Assembly: GCA_964640055.1 (NCBI GenBank)
Contig: CAZXFH010000023.1
Location: 1 to 50,331 of the forward strand
Source: CAZXFH01 sp964640055
GTDB taxonomy: Bacteria > Fidelibacterota > UBA2242 > JAFGTP01
Reading direction: 5' to 3'
Length of the DNA stretch: 50,331 bases
Part shown: piece by piece, positions 17,374 to 26,142 of the stretch
Layout: every line of letters begins with the position of its first letter
Numbering within the stretch: the stretch's first letter is position 1
The notes under the pieces: model-generated
What the model was told of the DNA's origin: nothing
The model's input: the letters and a program-made list of their open reading frames with translations, nothing else
The model's database searches: none
Translations under genes and position numbers: made by a program

Positions 17374-17395
17374 TAGAGATAACAGTTTATCTCTA
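17374..17395. promoter_or_regulatory. Perfect palindrome between the kinase-like gene and copB
   Basis: Two perfect 9-bp arms, TAGAGATAA and TTATCTCTA, are separated by CAGT. The element covers the stop codon of the upstream gene (17393-17395) and ends only a few bases before the copB ribosome binding site. There is no T run, so it is not a standard terminator; a metal-responsive operator or an RNA structure controlling copB translation are both possible. Confidence 0.5.
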
Positions 17396-18205
17396 AATAA
17401 AATATTCAATCGCCGCCAAAAAACCACCGGTAACCAGCCCTACGGAAAAATTGTCATCAATACCCCAGGAAAACAATTCCACCAGCATGGCGACTGAAGC
17501 GCCTATTAGGACATAGACTAGCGGAATCTGAAAAATGAGGTACATAACAAACCCGGCCCACAAAGAACCACATAAAAAGCCCAGCGACCCCTCCAGGGTC
17601 CGGTTTTTAACCAGTTTATTGTGCCCGTATTTTAATCCGTAGAACTTGCCCAGGAGATCACCCATGATCATGAAACTTAAGCATAAATAGGCGATCACAG
17701 TGGGGAAAACCAGAAAAACAATGAACAGGGAGACCAGGAAAGCGGTAATAGACGAAAATTGCTGGCTTTCCTTTCTTTTAAATAATTGCCGTAACTGGTA
17801 TTTAGAGAAAATCCGGAAAAAATCCAGGCTGATAAAAACCAGGGTAACCAGCCCTAAAACCATGAGGAGCATGGATTTTCCAAAATACTGATTGATCGGA
17901 ATAAACAAAAAGGCCAGCGGACGGGCCAGCATCCGCCAGGTTTTTATATCAATTCCCCTGTCTAACCAAAAAAAGCGCTGTTTTACAGCCAGATAGATAA
18001 ACATCCCCAAAAACAATAAAGATGTAACCACCAGTCCGATTGCTTTTACAGAATAATCAATAATCAGGGGTATTACACTCGAAGTGAATGAAAAAGCGAT
18101 CAATCCACACGCCACCACATTGCGGGTGGCCAGGAAAGTCAACAGAACCAATACGATCAAGATAATATAAAAATTAAGGGTAAATAAACCGATACTCATA
18201 AGCAT
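17393..18205 (-). CDS. Predicted CTP-dependent lipid kinase (dolichol/phytol/diacylglycerol kinase-like)
   Basis: A 270-residue protein with about eight membrane segments. The C-terminal half carries the pattern of the dolichol/phytol kinase family: MGDLLGKFYGLKYG (conserved Asp and Gly), NRTLEGSLGFLCGSL (basic residue then EGS), and VELFSWGIDDNFSVGLVTGG near the end. Such enzymes phosphorylate isoprenoid alcohols or diacylglycerol, using CTP in characterised members. Its start codon overlaps the plsY stop (TAATG), so the two are translationally coupled and a role in phospholipid or polyprenol recycling fits. The substrate is not known. Confidence 0.65.
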   Translation of the reverse strand: MLMSIGLFTLNFYIILIVLVLLTFLATRNVVACGLIAFSFTSSVIPLIIDYSVKAIGLVVTSLLFLGMFIYLAVKQRFFWLDRGIDIKTWRMLARPLAFLFIPINQYFGKSMLLMVLGLVTLVFISLDFFRIFSKYQLRQLFKRKESQQFSSITAFLVSLFIVFLVFPTVIAYLCLSFMIMGDLLGKFYGLKYGHNKLVKNRTLEGSLGFLCGSLWAGFVMYLIFQIPLVYVLIGASVAMLVELFSWGIDDNFSVGLVTGGFLAAIEYFI

Positions 18206-18882
18206 TAATCCGCTTTGGTTACAATCGGTTCCTGATGGGTGAATCTCCGGAAAAGTAAGGGTACATTCATCAATAAAATAAAAACAGAGACCGCAAAAAG
18301 CCCGACCATCACATACCAGGGATGCCCGCCGATCTTTAGATAACGGGTTATCTCTACACTGCGGAACTGGTTAACGATTAAAGTCAGAAAGGGCGTAATG
18401 GTCACAAAAGCGATGGGGGTCAGCTGTCCGACCGGATACTTCCGGTTCCGGAAAAACAGCATAGCGATCGTAAATCCAAGCAGGACAGAAACAAAAAATT
18501 CAACCGGAATAAAGAAAAAATAAACCCCGATGGAAGTGGCAATGCCACCCCCGCCTTTAAAATTAAAAAACAAAGGTTTGCAATGTCCCAGAATGGCAGC
18601 GATACCGACCGCAAATAAAGCCAGATAATGGGCTGGCGCTTGGTCTGTAAAGACCAGCTGCCTGGCCAGAAGCATGGGAACCACGGCTTTGGATATATCC
18701 AGAAAAAATACAAACGCCGCCCATCCTTTGCCAACATTTCGGCCAATATTAGCGGTTCCCGGATTGCGGGTGTCCAGAGCGCGAATATCAATCCCTTTAC
18801 TTCCGGCGATCAAAATGGCGTAATTGACACTGCCCAATAGGTAAGCCAGAAACAGAAATACTACTAAATACAGAATAAACAT
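18205..18882 (-). CDS. plsY: Acyl-phosphate:glycerol-3-phosphate acyltransferase PlsY
   Basis: PlsY transfers an acyl group from acyl-phosphate to glycerol-3-phosphate, the first step of phospholipid synthesis, in the inner membrane. The 225-residue protein shows the three conserved cytoplasmic-loop motifs: LLGSVNYAILIAG, RNPGTANIGRNVGKGWA, and GHCKPLFFNFKGGGGIATSIG. There are about five to seven membrane segments. AGGAGAAG lies before the ATG. The next gene overlaps it by one base, so it leads a lipid operon that may read on into copB. Confidence 0.94.
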   Translation of the reverse strand: MFILYLVVFLFLAYLLGSVNYAILIAGSKGIDIRALDTRNPGTANIGRNVGKGWAAFVFFLDISKAVVPMLLARQLVFTDQAPAHYLALFAVGIAAILGHCKPLFFNFKGGGGIATSIGVYFFFIPVEFFVSVLLGFTIAMLFFRNRKYPVGQLTPIAFVTITPFLTLIVNQFRSVEITRYLKIGGHPWYVMVGLFAVSVFILLMNVPLLFRRFTHQEPIVTKAD

Positions 18883-19171
18883 ACCTTCTTCTCCTTTAAT
18901 AACCTGAAAAATTAGCCTGGTTTCAGCTAAGTTAAAAAGAATAATTTATTCTGCAATCCTCTCTCGTACTCCATATCTCACTATGGCACTTAGTATCAGA
19001 TTGCCACGATCAAGGGGTCATATCTCTCTGAGAACCTTGATTGAACTTAATCTAATTGTTTTGCAGCTGACCGACCTTAGTAGCAACCAAATATTAATTC
19101 TGTTCAATAAAACCATCCGTTATTTCCAAAACAAGCGGAGTAATCCAACCCTATTTTCATGCATTAGCAGA

Positions 19172-19903
19172 TTAATATTCTTTGATAATCACTTGGATTT
19201 GGTCTTTTAATAATTCCTTAAAAGTCTGTGCATCAGCAGGTTTCCCTTCATACAGACCATAATGGATCGGAATGGCGACCTTTGCCTGTACGTCTTTGGC
19301 GGCTGCCGCGGCTTGTTCAACACTATCCATGGTATAGGTTTGACCTAAAGGCAACAGGGCAATGTCACAGTCAATGCTTTTCATTTCCGGAATACGCTCG
19401 GTATCACCCGCATGATAAATTGTTACATCACCGACCGTGATAACATATCCCAGATATTGCTTACTTTTGGGATGAAAACGGGTCTTCTTAATATTATAAG
19501 CCGGTACGGCGTGAATAGAAAAACCGGCTACCTCTTTTTGATCGCCGGCCTGCATCAGAACCCGCTCGGCAACTACAAAGTCCTGCACAGATTTGCGACA
19601 GGATTGCGGGGCAATCAAAATCGTTTGCGGAGTCAGAATTTTCTGAATATCCTGGGGCGAAAGGTGGTCCCCGTGATCATGGGTGATCAGCAGCAGATCG
19701 GCACTATCGCTGGCTGATAATTTGTAGGGATCAAAATAGATCCTTCGCTCAGCATATTTAATTTTTATTCCGGACTGACCCAGCCAGCTGATGTTTTCAT
19801 GGGCAAATTTTAACATTTCAGACTCCTTTTTTTGCGCATAAACCAAACATGACAGTCCTATGATAATTATTAATAAACGAAAGCTAATTCTATAAATTCT
19901 CAT
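19172..19903 (-). CDS. Secreted metallo-beta-lactamase-fold hydrolase (UPF0173-like)
   Basis: The 243-residue protein starts with a signal peptide (FRLLIIIIGLSCLVYAQ) and then has a compact MBL fold of the UPF0173/Lactamase_B_3 type: WLGQSGIKIKYAERRIYFDP, the metal motif THDHGDHLSP (about 74-83), a further His in HAVPAYN, HAGDTERIPEM (about 167-177) and the late metal ligand in IPIHYG. Zinc or iron hydrolases of this kind act on varied esters or phosphodiesters; the substrate is unknown. A signal peptide on a UPF0173-like enzyme suggests a periplasmic task. It stands alone: 289 nt separate it from plsY downstream, and the sulfotransferase is divergent. Confidence 0.8.
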   Translation of the reverse strand: MRIYRISFRLLIIIIGLSCLVYAQKKESEMLKFAHENISWLGQSGIKIKYAERRIYFDPYKLSASDSADLLLITHDHGDHLSPQDIQKILTPQTILIAPQSCRKSVQDFVVAERVLMQAGDQKEVAGFSIHAVPAYNIKKTRFHPKSKQYLGYVITVGDVTIYHAGDTERIPEMKSIDCDIALLPLGQTYTMDSVEQAAAAAKDVQAKVAIPIHYGLYEGKPADAQTFKELLKDQIQVIIKEY

Positions 19904-20118
19904 AAGCGACCTCCCTATATCTTAATAAAGGAAATTTTTGGCAGGTATACATCCATTACCAATTTAAGATTACCGAATTTAGACCAGAAGTGCAATTGAT
20001 AAAGTTTCCTGTACTGACTCTCTGCGAAGAGTTGATCCCTTGCGGAAGCCGGATAAATGAATTGAATCTTTATCAGGATTATTGTAATGTTCATTGTAAT
20101 AGAAATAAAGGTGGTACT

Positions 20119-21270
20119 ATGAAGAAATACTGGATTGTGACCGAGGAACCCTTGGCCGGATACTCTTATACCAATATTCTCCGGTTATTGTGGCAGAATG
20201 GCTTTGAGATCCACCCCCAGTACTGGCTGCGCTTCCTTTACGCTCTGGGCTTAAGCAGTCTATGTCTGCCCCTGCGGCTGATAGAATATTTACGTTTCGA
20301 CAAAAAAATCAAAGGCACACGAATTCATCAAGACCCCATTTTCATTATTGGTCACTACCGGACCGGTTCAACCTATCTGATAACCCTGCTTTCCTTAGAT
20401 AAGACCCGCGGATATGTTTCCAATGTTGAGGCCTATTTGCCGCACATCTTTCTCGCTTTTCCTAAATTTACAGAAGGACTGATCAATTTCTCCCTGCCCG
20501 AACAGCGGCCCATGGATAATGTGATCATGGGTGCTTCTGAGCCAACCGAAGAAGAATATTCTGTGGGCGCTTATGAGAAACAGGCCTTCTATAATGGGTT
20601 TATTTTTCCGAAATATTTTAAACGCTATTCCAAGTATAATTCCTTTGATGCCTGTCCCCCACGTGATCTGAAAAAATGGCAGCAACGCTACTATTATTTG
20701 GTCCAAAAAATGAGCCTGAAGTATCAAGGAAAACAACTTTTTCTGAAAAATCCGGCCAACTCCTACCGGATAAAACACCTTCTGGACATGTTTCCCCATG
20801 CAAAATTCATACATCTTTACCGCAATCCCTATGATCTATTTATGTCCACGCTAAAATTCTACCGCGAAGTCTTTGCCATCTATGCTTTACAATGCTGGTC
20901 TGATGAAAAAATGCAGCAGGGTATTCTGGATAATTACATTGAAATGTACCAAAAAATAGATGCCACCTGTTCCCTGATACCGGCTAACAATATCATTGAT
21001 ATCGCTTATGAAAATTTCATTAAAAACCCGCTGCACCAATTGCGACGAATATACCAGGAACTGAATCTGACCGGTTTTGCGCAATCCGAAGCGGATTTCA
21101 GTCAATATATTGAAGCCCAGAAAAATTACACACCCAACCGGCATCTCTTAACCAATGGGATCATTGCCAAAGTAAACCATCATTGGAACTTTACTTTTGA
21201 CCGTTTCGGATATCAGAAACTGAAGCCGAATCTGGCCAAGCCCGAACCCCATATTTTATCAATACCTTAA
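20119..21270 (+). CDS. PAPS-dependent sulfotransferase family protein
   Basis: I start it at 20119 because AAAGGTGG (20107-20114) is well placed and homologous sequence begins near here; an open frame extends upstream to 19990 without a ribosome binding site. The 383-residue product has the 5'-phosphosulfate loop FIIGHYRTGSTYL (about 75-87) and the 3'-phosphate motif LYRNPYDLFMSTLKFYRE (about 233-250), with GKQLFLKNPAN between them. The enzyme should transfer a sulfo group from PAPS to an alcohol or amine, possibly a lipid or glycan. No sulfate-activation gene is near, and the acceptor is unknown. The N-terminal region has a hydrophobic patch (about 38-55). Confidence 0.85.
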   Translation: MKKYWIVTEEPLAGYSYTNILRLLWQNGFEIHPQYWLRFLYALGLSSLCLPLRLIEYLRFDKKIKGTRIHQDPIFIIGHYRTGSTYLITLLSLDKTRGYVSNVEAYLPHIFLAFPKFTEGLINFSLPEQRPMDNVIMGASEPTEEEYSVGAYEKQAFYNGFIFPKYFKRYSKYNSFDACPPRDLKKWQQRYYYLVQKMSLKYQGKQLFLKNPANSYRIKHLLDMFPHAKFIHLYRNPYDLFMSTLKFYREVFAIYALQCWSDEKMQQGILDNYIEMYQKIDATCSLIPANNIIDIAYENFIKNPLHQLRRIYQELNLTGFAQSEADFSQYIEAQKNYTPNRHLLTNGIIAKVNHHWNFTFDRFGYQKLKPNLAKPEPHILSIP

Positions 21271-21344
21271 ACAATAAGAATTTAAAGCCCTGTCTGCATA
21301 CGATAATGGTAATTCTGTTATTTGGGTATCAGTTGCCAGTGTGA

Positions 21345-22121
21345 TCAGATCTTGACTAGATAAGTCCGATTAAATTCTCTGATGACAGCTATAAATTCCT
21401 GCGGCAGCCGATTGTAAGTTTCCCTCTGGATTTGCGACGGTATTTTCTGATAATAGGCCTGGGCAATACCACCGGTGATACTGCCCATAGTATCGGCATC
21501 TCCCCCCAGAGAGATGGATATCCGAATCGCATCTTCAAAGTCCCGGGCATCCAGAAATGCACTGATAGCTGCGGGAACCGTTTTTTGGCAGGAGACATAA
21601 AACCGGTAGCGGGGCCGGATGTCAGCACTGCTTCGTTCTAAATCATAGCCGAACTTATCTGTCAAATGTTGTTTGAGCTTGGTTTTGGGGATGCCCTGCC
21701 GGGCCAGATAGACAGCCAGGGCTGTGGCCTGCGCGCCTTTAATACCTTCCGGATGATCGTGGGTAACGGCAGCTGTTTTTTCGGCTTCTGCCAGCACCTT
21801 TTCTTCCGAATCAAAGGCAAAACCCACCGGACTGACTCGCATGGCAGCGCCATTACCCCAACTGTGATAGGGCTGAAGGTCGGAACGTTGCAGCCACTGT
21901 TTAAACAGACCCCCGTAACCCGCATTCGGATATTGTCGGCCATACTGTTTTATTGTTTTCCCGTAATCTTGGTTATGCAGCACTGCATCAGCCACGGCAA
22001 CCGTCAAAACAGTATCATCGGTGTAGCAACTGGCTGGTGAATAGAGTCTGAAATTGTATTCTTTGGTGGGCTGGTGTTCATACACCGAACCAATAATATC
22101 ACCCGCAATAGCGCCTAGCAT
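21345..22121 (-). CDS. ADP-ribosylglycohydrolase family protein
   Basis: The 258-residue protein fits the ADP-ribosyl-glycohydrolase (DraG/ARH) fold: LGAIAGDIIGSVYE (2-15), YTDDTVLTVAVADAV (about 33-47, with the metal-binding TDD), and SISLGGDADTMGSITGGIAQAYY (about 200-222), whose GGDADT carries the second set of metal ligands. It would remove ADP-ribose from proteins, nucleic acids or small molecules using two Mg ions. It is the last gene of the long minus-strand run starting at pyrF, 21 nt after the TlpA-like gene. No ADP-ribosyltransferase or macrodomain gene is in the window. Confidence 0.92.
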   Translation of the reverse strand: MLGAIAGDIIGSVYEHQPTKEYNFRLYSPASCYTDDTVLTVAVADAVLHNQDYGKTIKQYGRQYPNAGYGGLFKQWLQRSDLQPYHSWGNGAAMRVSPVGFAFDSEEKVLAEAEKTAAVTHDHPEGIKGAQATALAVYLARQGIPKTKLKQHLTDKFGYDLERSSADIRPRYRFYVSCQKTVPAAISAFLDARDFEDAIRISISLGGDADTMGSITGGIAQAYYQKIPSQIQRETYNRLPQEFIAVIREFNRTYLVKI

Positions 22122-22142
22122 TTAGTTATGACAACACTGTAT

Positions 22143-22730
22143 TTATAAGATAAAATTTACAACGCGCATAAAAACGGATGCAGATCGCTGACCGACCCAT
22201 TTTTTTTGAATATTTCCCTGTCGGTCAATTAAAAAGGTCGTCGGAATAGCGCGGATTCCGCCGTACTGGTTGGCCAGTTCTTGCATATATTTTTCATCGC
22301 CGGTTAAAACAGGATAATTGATCTGGTATTTTTTGACAAATTCACTGATCTCGGCGGCACTGCCCGAGGCTACCGTGATCCCGAGGATCTCCAGGCCTTG
22401 ATCCCGATGATCTTGATACATCTGAATCAGATCCGGAATTTCGGCTTTACAGGGACCACACCAAGTCGCCCAAAAATTTAATATAACCACTTTGCCTCTA
22501 AACTGCGCCAGGGTGACCTCTTCACCATCCAGTGCAATCAAGGTGAAATCCGGCGCTTTTTTTGCCGTGCTGTCGGGCACGGATGTGGACTGGGCTGGAT
22601 TCGTCTGCTTCTCTACCCTCTGATCTTTCTTTTTCGGTTGCGGATCTGACCGACCACAGCGTGGAAAGACCAGGGTGGCAATAGTTGATAACACCAGCGC
22701 TGTAGCCAGATATTTTTTAACTTTCTCCAT
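22143..22730 (-). CDS. TlpA/ResA-like membrane-anchored thioredoxin
   Basis: A 195-residue protein with an N-terminal membrane anchor or lipoprotein-like signal (about 6-25, ending VFPRCG), a Lys/Gln/Pro-rich linker, and an AhpC/TSA-type thioredoxin domain (about 58-195) with ILNFWATWCGPCKAEIPDL, catalytic Cys at 91 and 94, and the cis-Pro in AIPTTFLID. Such proteins reduce disulfides in the periplasm, for example during cytochrome c maturation. It follows the dsbD gene by 19 nt, and DsbD is the expected electron donor. Confidence 0.9.
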   Translation of the reverse strand: MEKVKKYLATALVLSTIATLVFPRCGRSDPQPKKKDQRVEKQTNPAQSTSVPDSTAKKAPDFTLIALDGEEVTLAQFRGKVVILNFWATWCGPCKAEIPDLIQMYQDHRDQGLEILGITVASGSAAEISEFVKKYQINYPVLTGDEKYMQELANQYGGIRAIPTTFLIDRQGNIQKKWVGQRSASVFMRVVNFIL

Positions 22731-22749
22731 ACGTATATAATCCTAACTT

Positions 22750-24519
22750 TTATTGTAAGGCTGCTTTCATTTTTTTTATAAATTCTTCTGGTTCCACAAA
22801 ACCTAATATTCTTAATGCCGGTTGCGGCTCACCCTGTGGATTAATAAAAATAATGGTCGGCACTCCCTTAACATTAAATTGCTTTCTAAGTTTGTCTATT
22901 TCCGCTGACATACCACCGGTAATATCAACTTTAAAGAGGACAAATTGCCGGGACATTTGGACTACTTGCTGATCCTGAAAAGTAATCTCCTCCAATTCTT
23001 TACAGGGAATGCACCAATCGGCATAAAAATCTAAAATAATCGGTTTGTTTTGGGCGATAGCCGTCTGAAATTGAGTTTCCGCATAGGATTGCCATGGTAT
23101 TTTTTCGGCCGGTTTGGCAGTGGGTTTTAATGACCAGGTACCGGTAATAATCGCTGCAATGGCAATCAACTGTTTAACTATCACAAAGCCGCGTGCATTT
23201 TGACCGGCCCGATTAAGCACGATCAGGTAAGCGCCGGCGCTAATCAAATAACCGGGAAACAGATATTGAAAAATATTACCGGGGATGAAAGGCGCCAGAA
23301 AATAGAGGGCCATCCCGACCAGGATAAAACCAAAAATGATGCGCACCCCCACCATCCATTCGCCGGCACCGGGCAGATGGTCAATCTGACTGGAAAAGAA
23401 GGCCAGAAAGATAAACGGCAGGCCCAGTCCCAGGGATAGCGTGAAAAACATAGAGAATCCAATCAAAGGGTTACCCGTCGTCGCCACATAGGTTAATAAT
23501 CCGATCACAAAGGGACCAATACAGGGGGCAGCCACTATCCCTATACTCAATCCCATTAATAAGGCCCCCAGATAACCGCGTCGACTGCCCCCTCCCATAC
23601 GGGTCAGAAAGGCGGGTAAACCGAATTCATACACCCCAAACATACTTAAAGCCAATAAGATCAGGATAGTGGCAATGAAAATTAATACAATCGGATTGGC
23701 TAAGAAGGATCCTAAAAGACTGCCCGAAAGGGCCGCCACGGTCCCCAATATTGAATTAGTGATCGCTATACCAAGCACATATAGTAGTGCCAGGCTGAGA
23801 CGTTTGCCCTTATTCCCAACAGCCTGTCCACCAAAATAACTCATGGTAACCGGAATGAGAGGATAAATGCAGGGGGTCAGGTTTAGGGCCAAGCCACCTA
23901 AAAAAACCATTATAAAGGTTAAAAATATACCCTTTTGGGCAAAAGAAGTGGCTACATCCAGGCCGGTCTTTTCGGTAACCTGCTGATTAATATCCAATTC
24001 TGAAAAATATTGTTGGTTACGAAATTCCACGCTTTGATCAGGTGTCAGCACCGGTATAGCCAGTTGAAAATTTTCTTCCTGAGGCGCCAGGCAAGAGATA
24101 TCATTACAGGCCTGAAAATAAAGACTGCCCCCTAATATTACGGTGTCCTGCGCCGATTCTGTTAACTGCCCCTGAATTAGAATGATCAACCTCTCACTGA
24201 AAAGCGCCAGGGACTCATCAAAGTAATCCAGATCTTTAAGTTCATGGGGTGGAAAATGGATTTGGGCGATCCGGTAATCGACAGATTCGTGGATCCGCAG
24301 TTCAGTGGGCACAGAAAATTCATCCGTGGGTTCATGGGAATTGATATGCCAGGAATCCTGGATATCCACCTTGATCGCTATCTTAAAATGCTCACCCGGA
24401 TAGACTCCATTGGTAGATAAATAGGGTTCAACATCCAATACGTTAACCCTCCCCTGACCGAACAGCACCACCAAGGATATCACTAACCCCAATTCAAACT
24501 GCCGTAAAATTTTTTTCAT
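22750..24519 (-). CDS. dsbD: Thiol:disulfide interchange protein DsbD
   Basis: DsbD passes electrons from cytoplasmic thioredoxin through the inner membrane to periplasmic thiol proteins. The 589-residue protein has all three modules: an N-terminal immunoglobulin-like domain with its Cys pair (FQACNDISCLAP), an eight-helix core (about 190-445) with one redox Cys in LNLTPCIYPLIPVTMSYFGG and the other in AAPCIGPFVIGLL, and a C-terminal thioredoxin domain with DFYADWCIPCKELEE (Cys 503 and 506). A signal peptide precedes the first domain. It lies directly upstream of the TlpA-like thioredoxin, so the two form a periplasmic reducing path. Confidence 0.93.
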   Translation of the reverse strand: MKKILRQFELGLVISLVVLFGQGRVNVLDVEPYLSTNGVYPGEHFKIAIKVDIQDSWHINSHEPTDEFSVPTELRIHESVDYRIAQIHFPPHELKDLDYFDESLALFSERLIILIQGQLTESAQDTVILGGSLYFQACNDISCLAPQEENFQLAIPVLTPDQSVEFRNQQYFSELDINQQVTEKTGLDVATSFAQKGIFLTFIMVFLGGLALNLTPCIYPLIPVTMSYFGGQAVGNKGKRLSLALLYVLGIAITNSILGTVAALSGSLLGSFLANPIVLIFIATILILLALSMFGVYEFGLPAFLTRMGGGSRRGYLGALLMGLSIGIVAAPCIGPFVIGLLTYVATTGNPLIGFSMFFTLSLGLGLPFIFLAFFSSQIDHLPGAGEWMVGVRIIFGFILVGMALYFLAPFIPGNIFQYLFPGYLISAGAYLIVLNRAGQNARGFVIVKQLIAIAAIITGTWSLKPTAKPAEKIPWQSYAETQFQTAIAQNKPIILDFYADWCIPCKELEEITFQDQQVVQMSRQFVLFKVDITGGMSAEIDKLRKQFNVKGVPTIIFINPQGEPQPALRILGFVEPEEFIKKMKAALQ

Positions 24520-24581
24520 TCTTTTTCCTGTGATTTAAATATGCTTTCTTACCTTCCGTGTTAACAAAGATCTAATGTTGC

Positions 24582-25481
24582 TTATTTTGAGAATAATCTT
24601 CCCCAGAAACTCATTTTGCTCCGGATTCGTTTGCGGATTGCAGGCACTTTTACCAAGGCTTCTTCCCTTCCGGCTTTTATAAATTCCTGATAACGTAAAA
24701 ATTCACTCCAATGGGCATTTTTTAAATTGGGGGCTAGGGCAATATCTGCCATCTGAAGTTGATAATGATTCAGATATAACCCCTTAATACTTTGCATGCG
24801 GGACAGGATATCTATAACATTGGGCTCTTTCAGTTTCTTAAGATAACGCATCGCCGCCGACACCCCGATAACCACTTGGGCACCCATTTCTCTGACAAAA
24901 TCCACGGGAACCGGATGACTAACACCACCGTCGGTTATCAACTTGCCATCCTGTGCTTCGGGAGGGATAAAGCCGGGCAAAGCAGCCGATCTGTAAACCG
25001 CTTTCCGTATATCACCTTGCTTAAAAACAAGCGGTTCGCCTGAATTTAAATCCGTGGCCAATACACATAAAGGGATCTCCGTATCCTGAATATTGCCTGC
25101 ATCCAACAGAGAGTTGATTGCCTCCTTTAAGCGGTCTTTTTTCAAAATACCGGTTCGGGAAGCAGCGATATTGAGAATAACTCTTTCGGCAATGGTACGG
25201 GTAAAATTACTTAACACAGAGGGGTTTTCATGTTGACCTGGAATGATATTCTTCAATCCCAAGGATTTATAATCATTACTGTCTAAAAACTGCTTTAACT
25301 TATAACCGATGAAAGCACTATCCGGGTGCTGGGCATACATAGCGCCGACAATAGCCCCCATTGAAGTGCCACCGATTATGTCGATGGGAATATTCTTTTC
25401 TTCAAAGATCTGTAAGACGCCAATATGAGCAAGTCCTCTTGCTCCGCCTCCCCCTAAGGCAATTCCTACTTTTGGCTGCAT
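24582..25481 (-). CDS. Patatin-like phospholipase (RssA/NTE-like)
   Basis: The 299-residue protein has the oxyanion loop GGGGARGLAHIGVL (10-23), the nucleophile elbow GTSMG (38-42, Ser40) and the catalytic Asp in LITDGG (about residue 181), which together form the Ser-Asp dyad of patatin lipases. There is no signal peptide, so it should act in the cytoplasm or on the inner face of the membrane. It would release fatty acids from phospholipids. It overlaps nothing but starts 2 nt past the cyclophilin stop codon, so the two are co-translated. Confidence 0.92.
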   Translation of the reverse strand: MQPKVGIALGGGGARGLAHIGVLQIFEEKNIPIDIIGGTSMGAIVGAMYAQHPDSAFIGYKLKQFLDSNDYKSLGLKNIIPGQHENPSVLSNFTRTIAERVILNIAASRTGILKKDRLKEAINSLLDAGNIQDTEIPLCVLATDLNSGEPLVFKQGDIRKAVYRSAALPGFIPPEAQDGKLITDGGVSHPVPVDFVREMGAQVVIGVSAAMRYLKKLKEPNVIDILSRMQSIKGLYLNHYQLQMADIALAPNLKNAHWSEFLRYQEFIKAGREEALVKVPAIRKRIRSKMSFWGRLFSK

Positions 25482-25483
25482 TT

Positions 25484-26134
25484 CTAATTCCTTGGATTTA
25501 GCTGATCTTTATTCGTTACATAGACCCGGAGCATGGGGATATTTTGCTTGGGCCGATTCCGTTTGTCCCGATCCACCTGTGCAATTTTTCGGACTACATC
25601 CAGCCCCTCGATGACATGCCCAAATACCGTATAACCCATAGAATCCAGACCGGGTTGTGGTTCCACACATATGTAAAATTGACTGCCACTGGAACGTCGC
25701 TGAGGATTAATGGTATCCGCTTTGCGGGCTGCGGCTACTGCCCCACGCCTATGGCGCCGACCGAACTCTGCCTGGATGGTATAACCCGGTCCACCGGTAC
25801 CGTCATTGCCGGGGTCATCATCCCGGCTATAAATATCACCACCCTGAATTATAAAGCCAGGAATTACCCTGTGAAACAAGGTACTGTCATAATAACCATA
25901 ACCAGCCAGCTTTTTGAAATTCATGGCGTGTAAAGGCGCTACATTGCTATAAAATTCAAAAACAATACGTCCGTATTCAGTTTCAATGACCGCAACCTCA
26001 TTAGGATTAACCCGTTGATCGGACAACTTCTGAACCTGTTGATTGATTTGACGGATCGCAGCCGGATCCAAGGTCTGGGCTTCCGCCAGATATAGCATAC
26101 TACCGATAAAAATCATATCCCGAATGATTTTCAT
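25484..26134 (-). CDS. Exported cyclophilin-type peptidyl-prolyl isomerase
   Basis: The 216-residue protein has an N-terminal signal peptide (about 1-19, ending LAEAQ) and a cyclophilin domain: IVFEFYSNVAPLHAMNFKKL, LFHRVIPGFIIQGGD (catalytic Arg in FHRV), GSQFYICVEPQPGLD and YTVFGHVIEGLDVV. It catalyses cis-trans isomerisation of prolyl bonds and, given the signal peptide, would help fold proteins in the periplasm. A 30-residue helical segment between the signal and the domain could be a spacer. It lies 8 nt behind the WalJ-like gene and 2 nt before the patatin gene. Confidence 0.93.
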   Translation of the reverse strand: MKIIRDMIFIGSMLYLAEAQTLDPAAIRQINQQVQKLSDQRVNPNEVAVIETEYGRIVFEFYSNVAPLHAMNFKKLAGYGYYDSTLFHRVIPGFIIQGGDIYSRDDDPGNDGTGGPGYTIQAEFGRRHRRGAVAAARKADTINPQRRSSGSQFYICVEPQPGLDSMGYTVFGHVIEGLDVVRKIAQVDRDKRNRPKQNIPMLRVYVTNKDQLNPRN

Positions 26135-26142
26135 GATAACCT

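Noticed and set aside
18983..19210. 75-codon plus-strand frame between plsY and the MBL-fold gene
   Set aside because: No ribosome binding site, it runs over the end of the MBL-fold gene, and the composition is that of AT-rich spacer. Only a loose inverted repeat ATCAAGG/CCTTGAT (19009-19041) is present.
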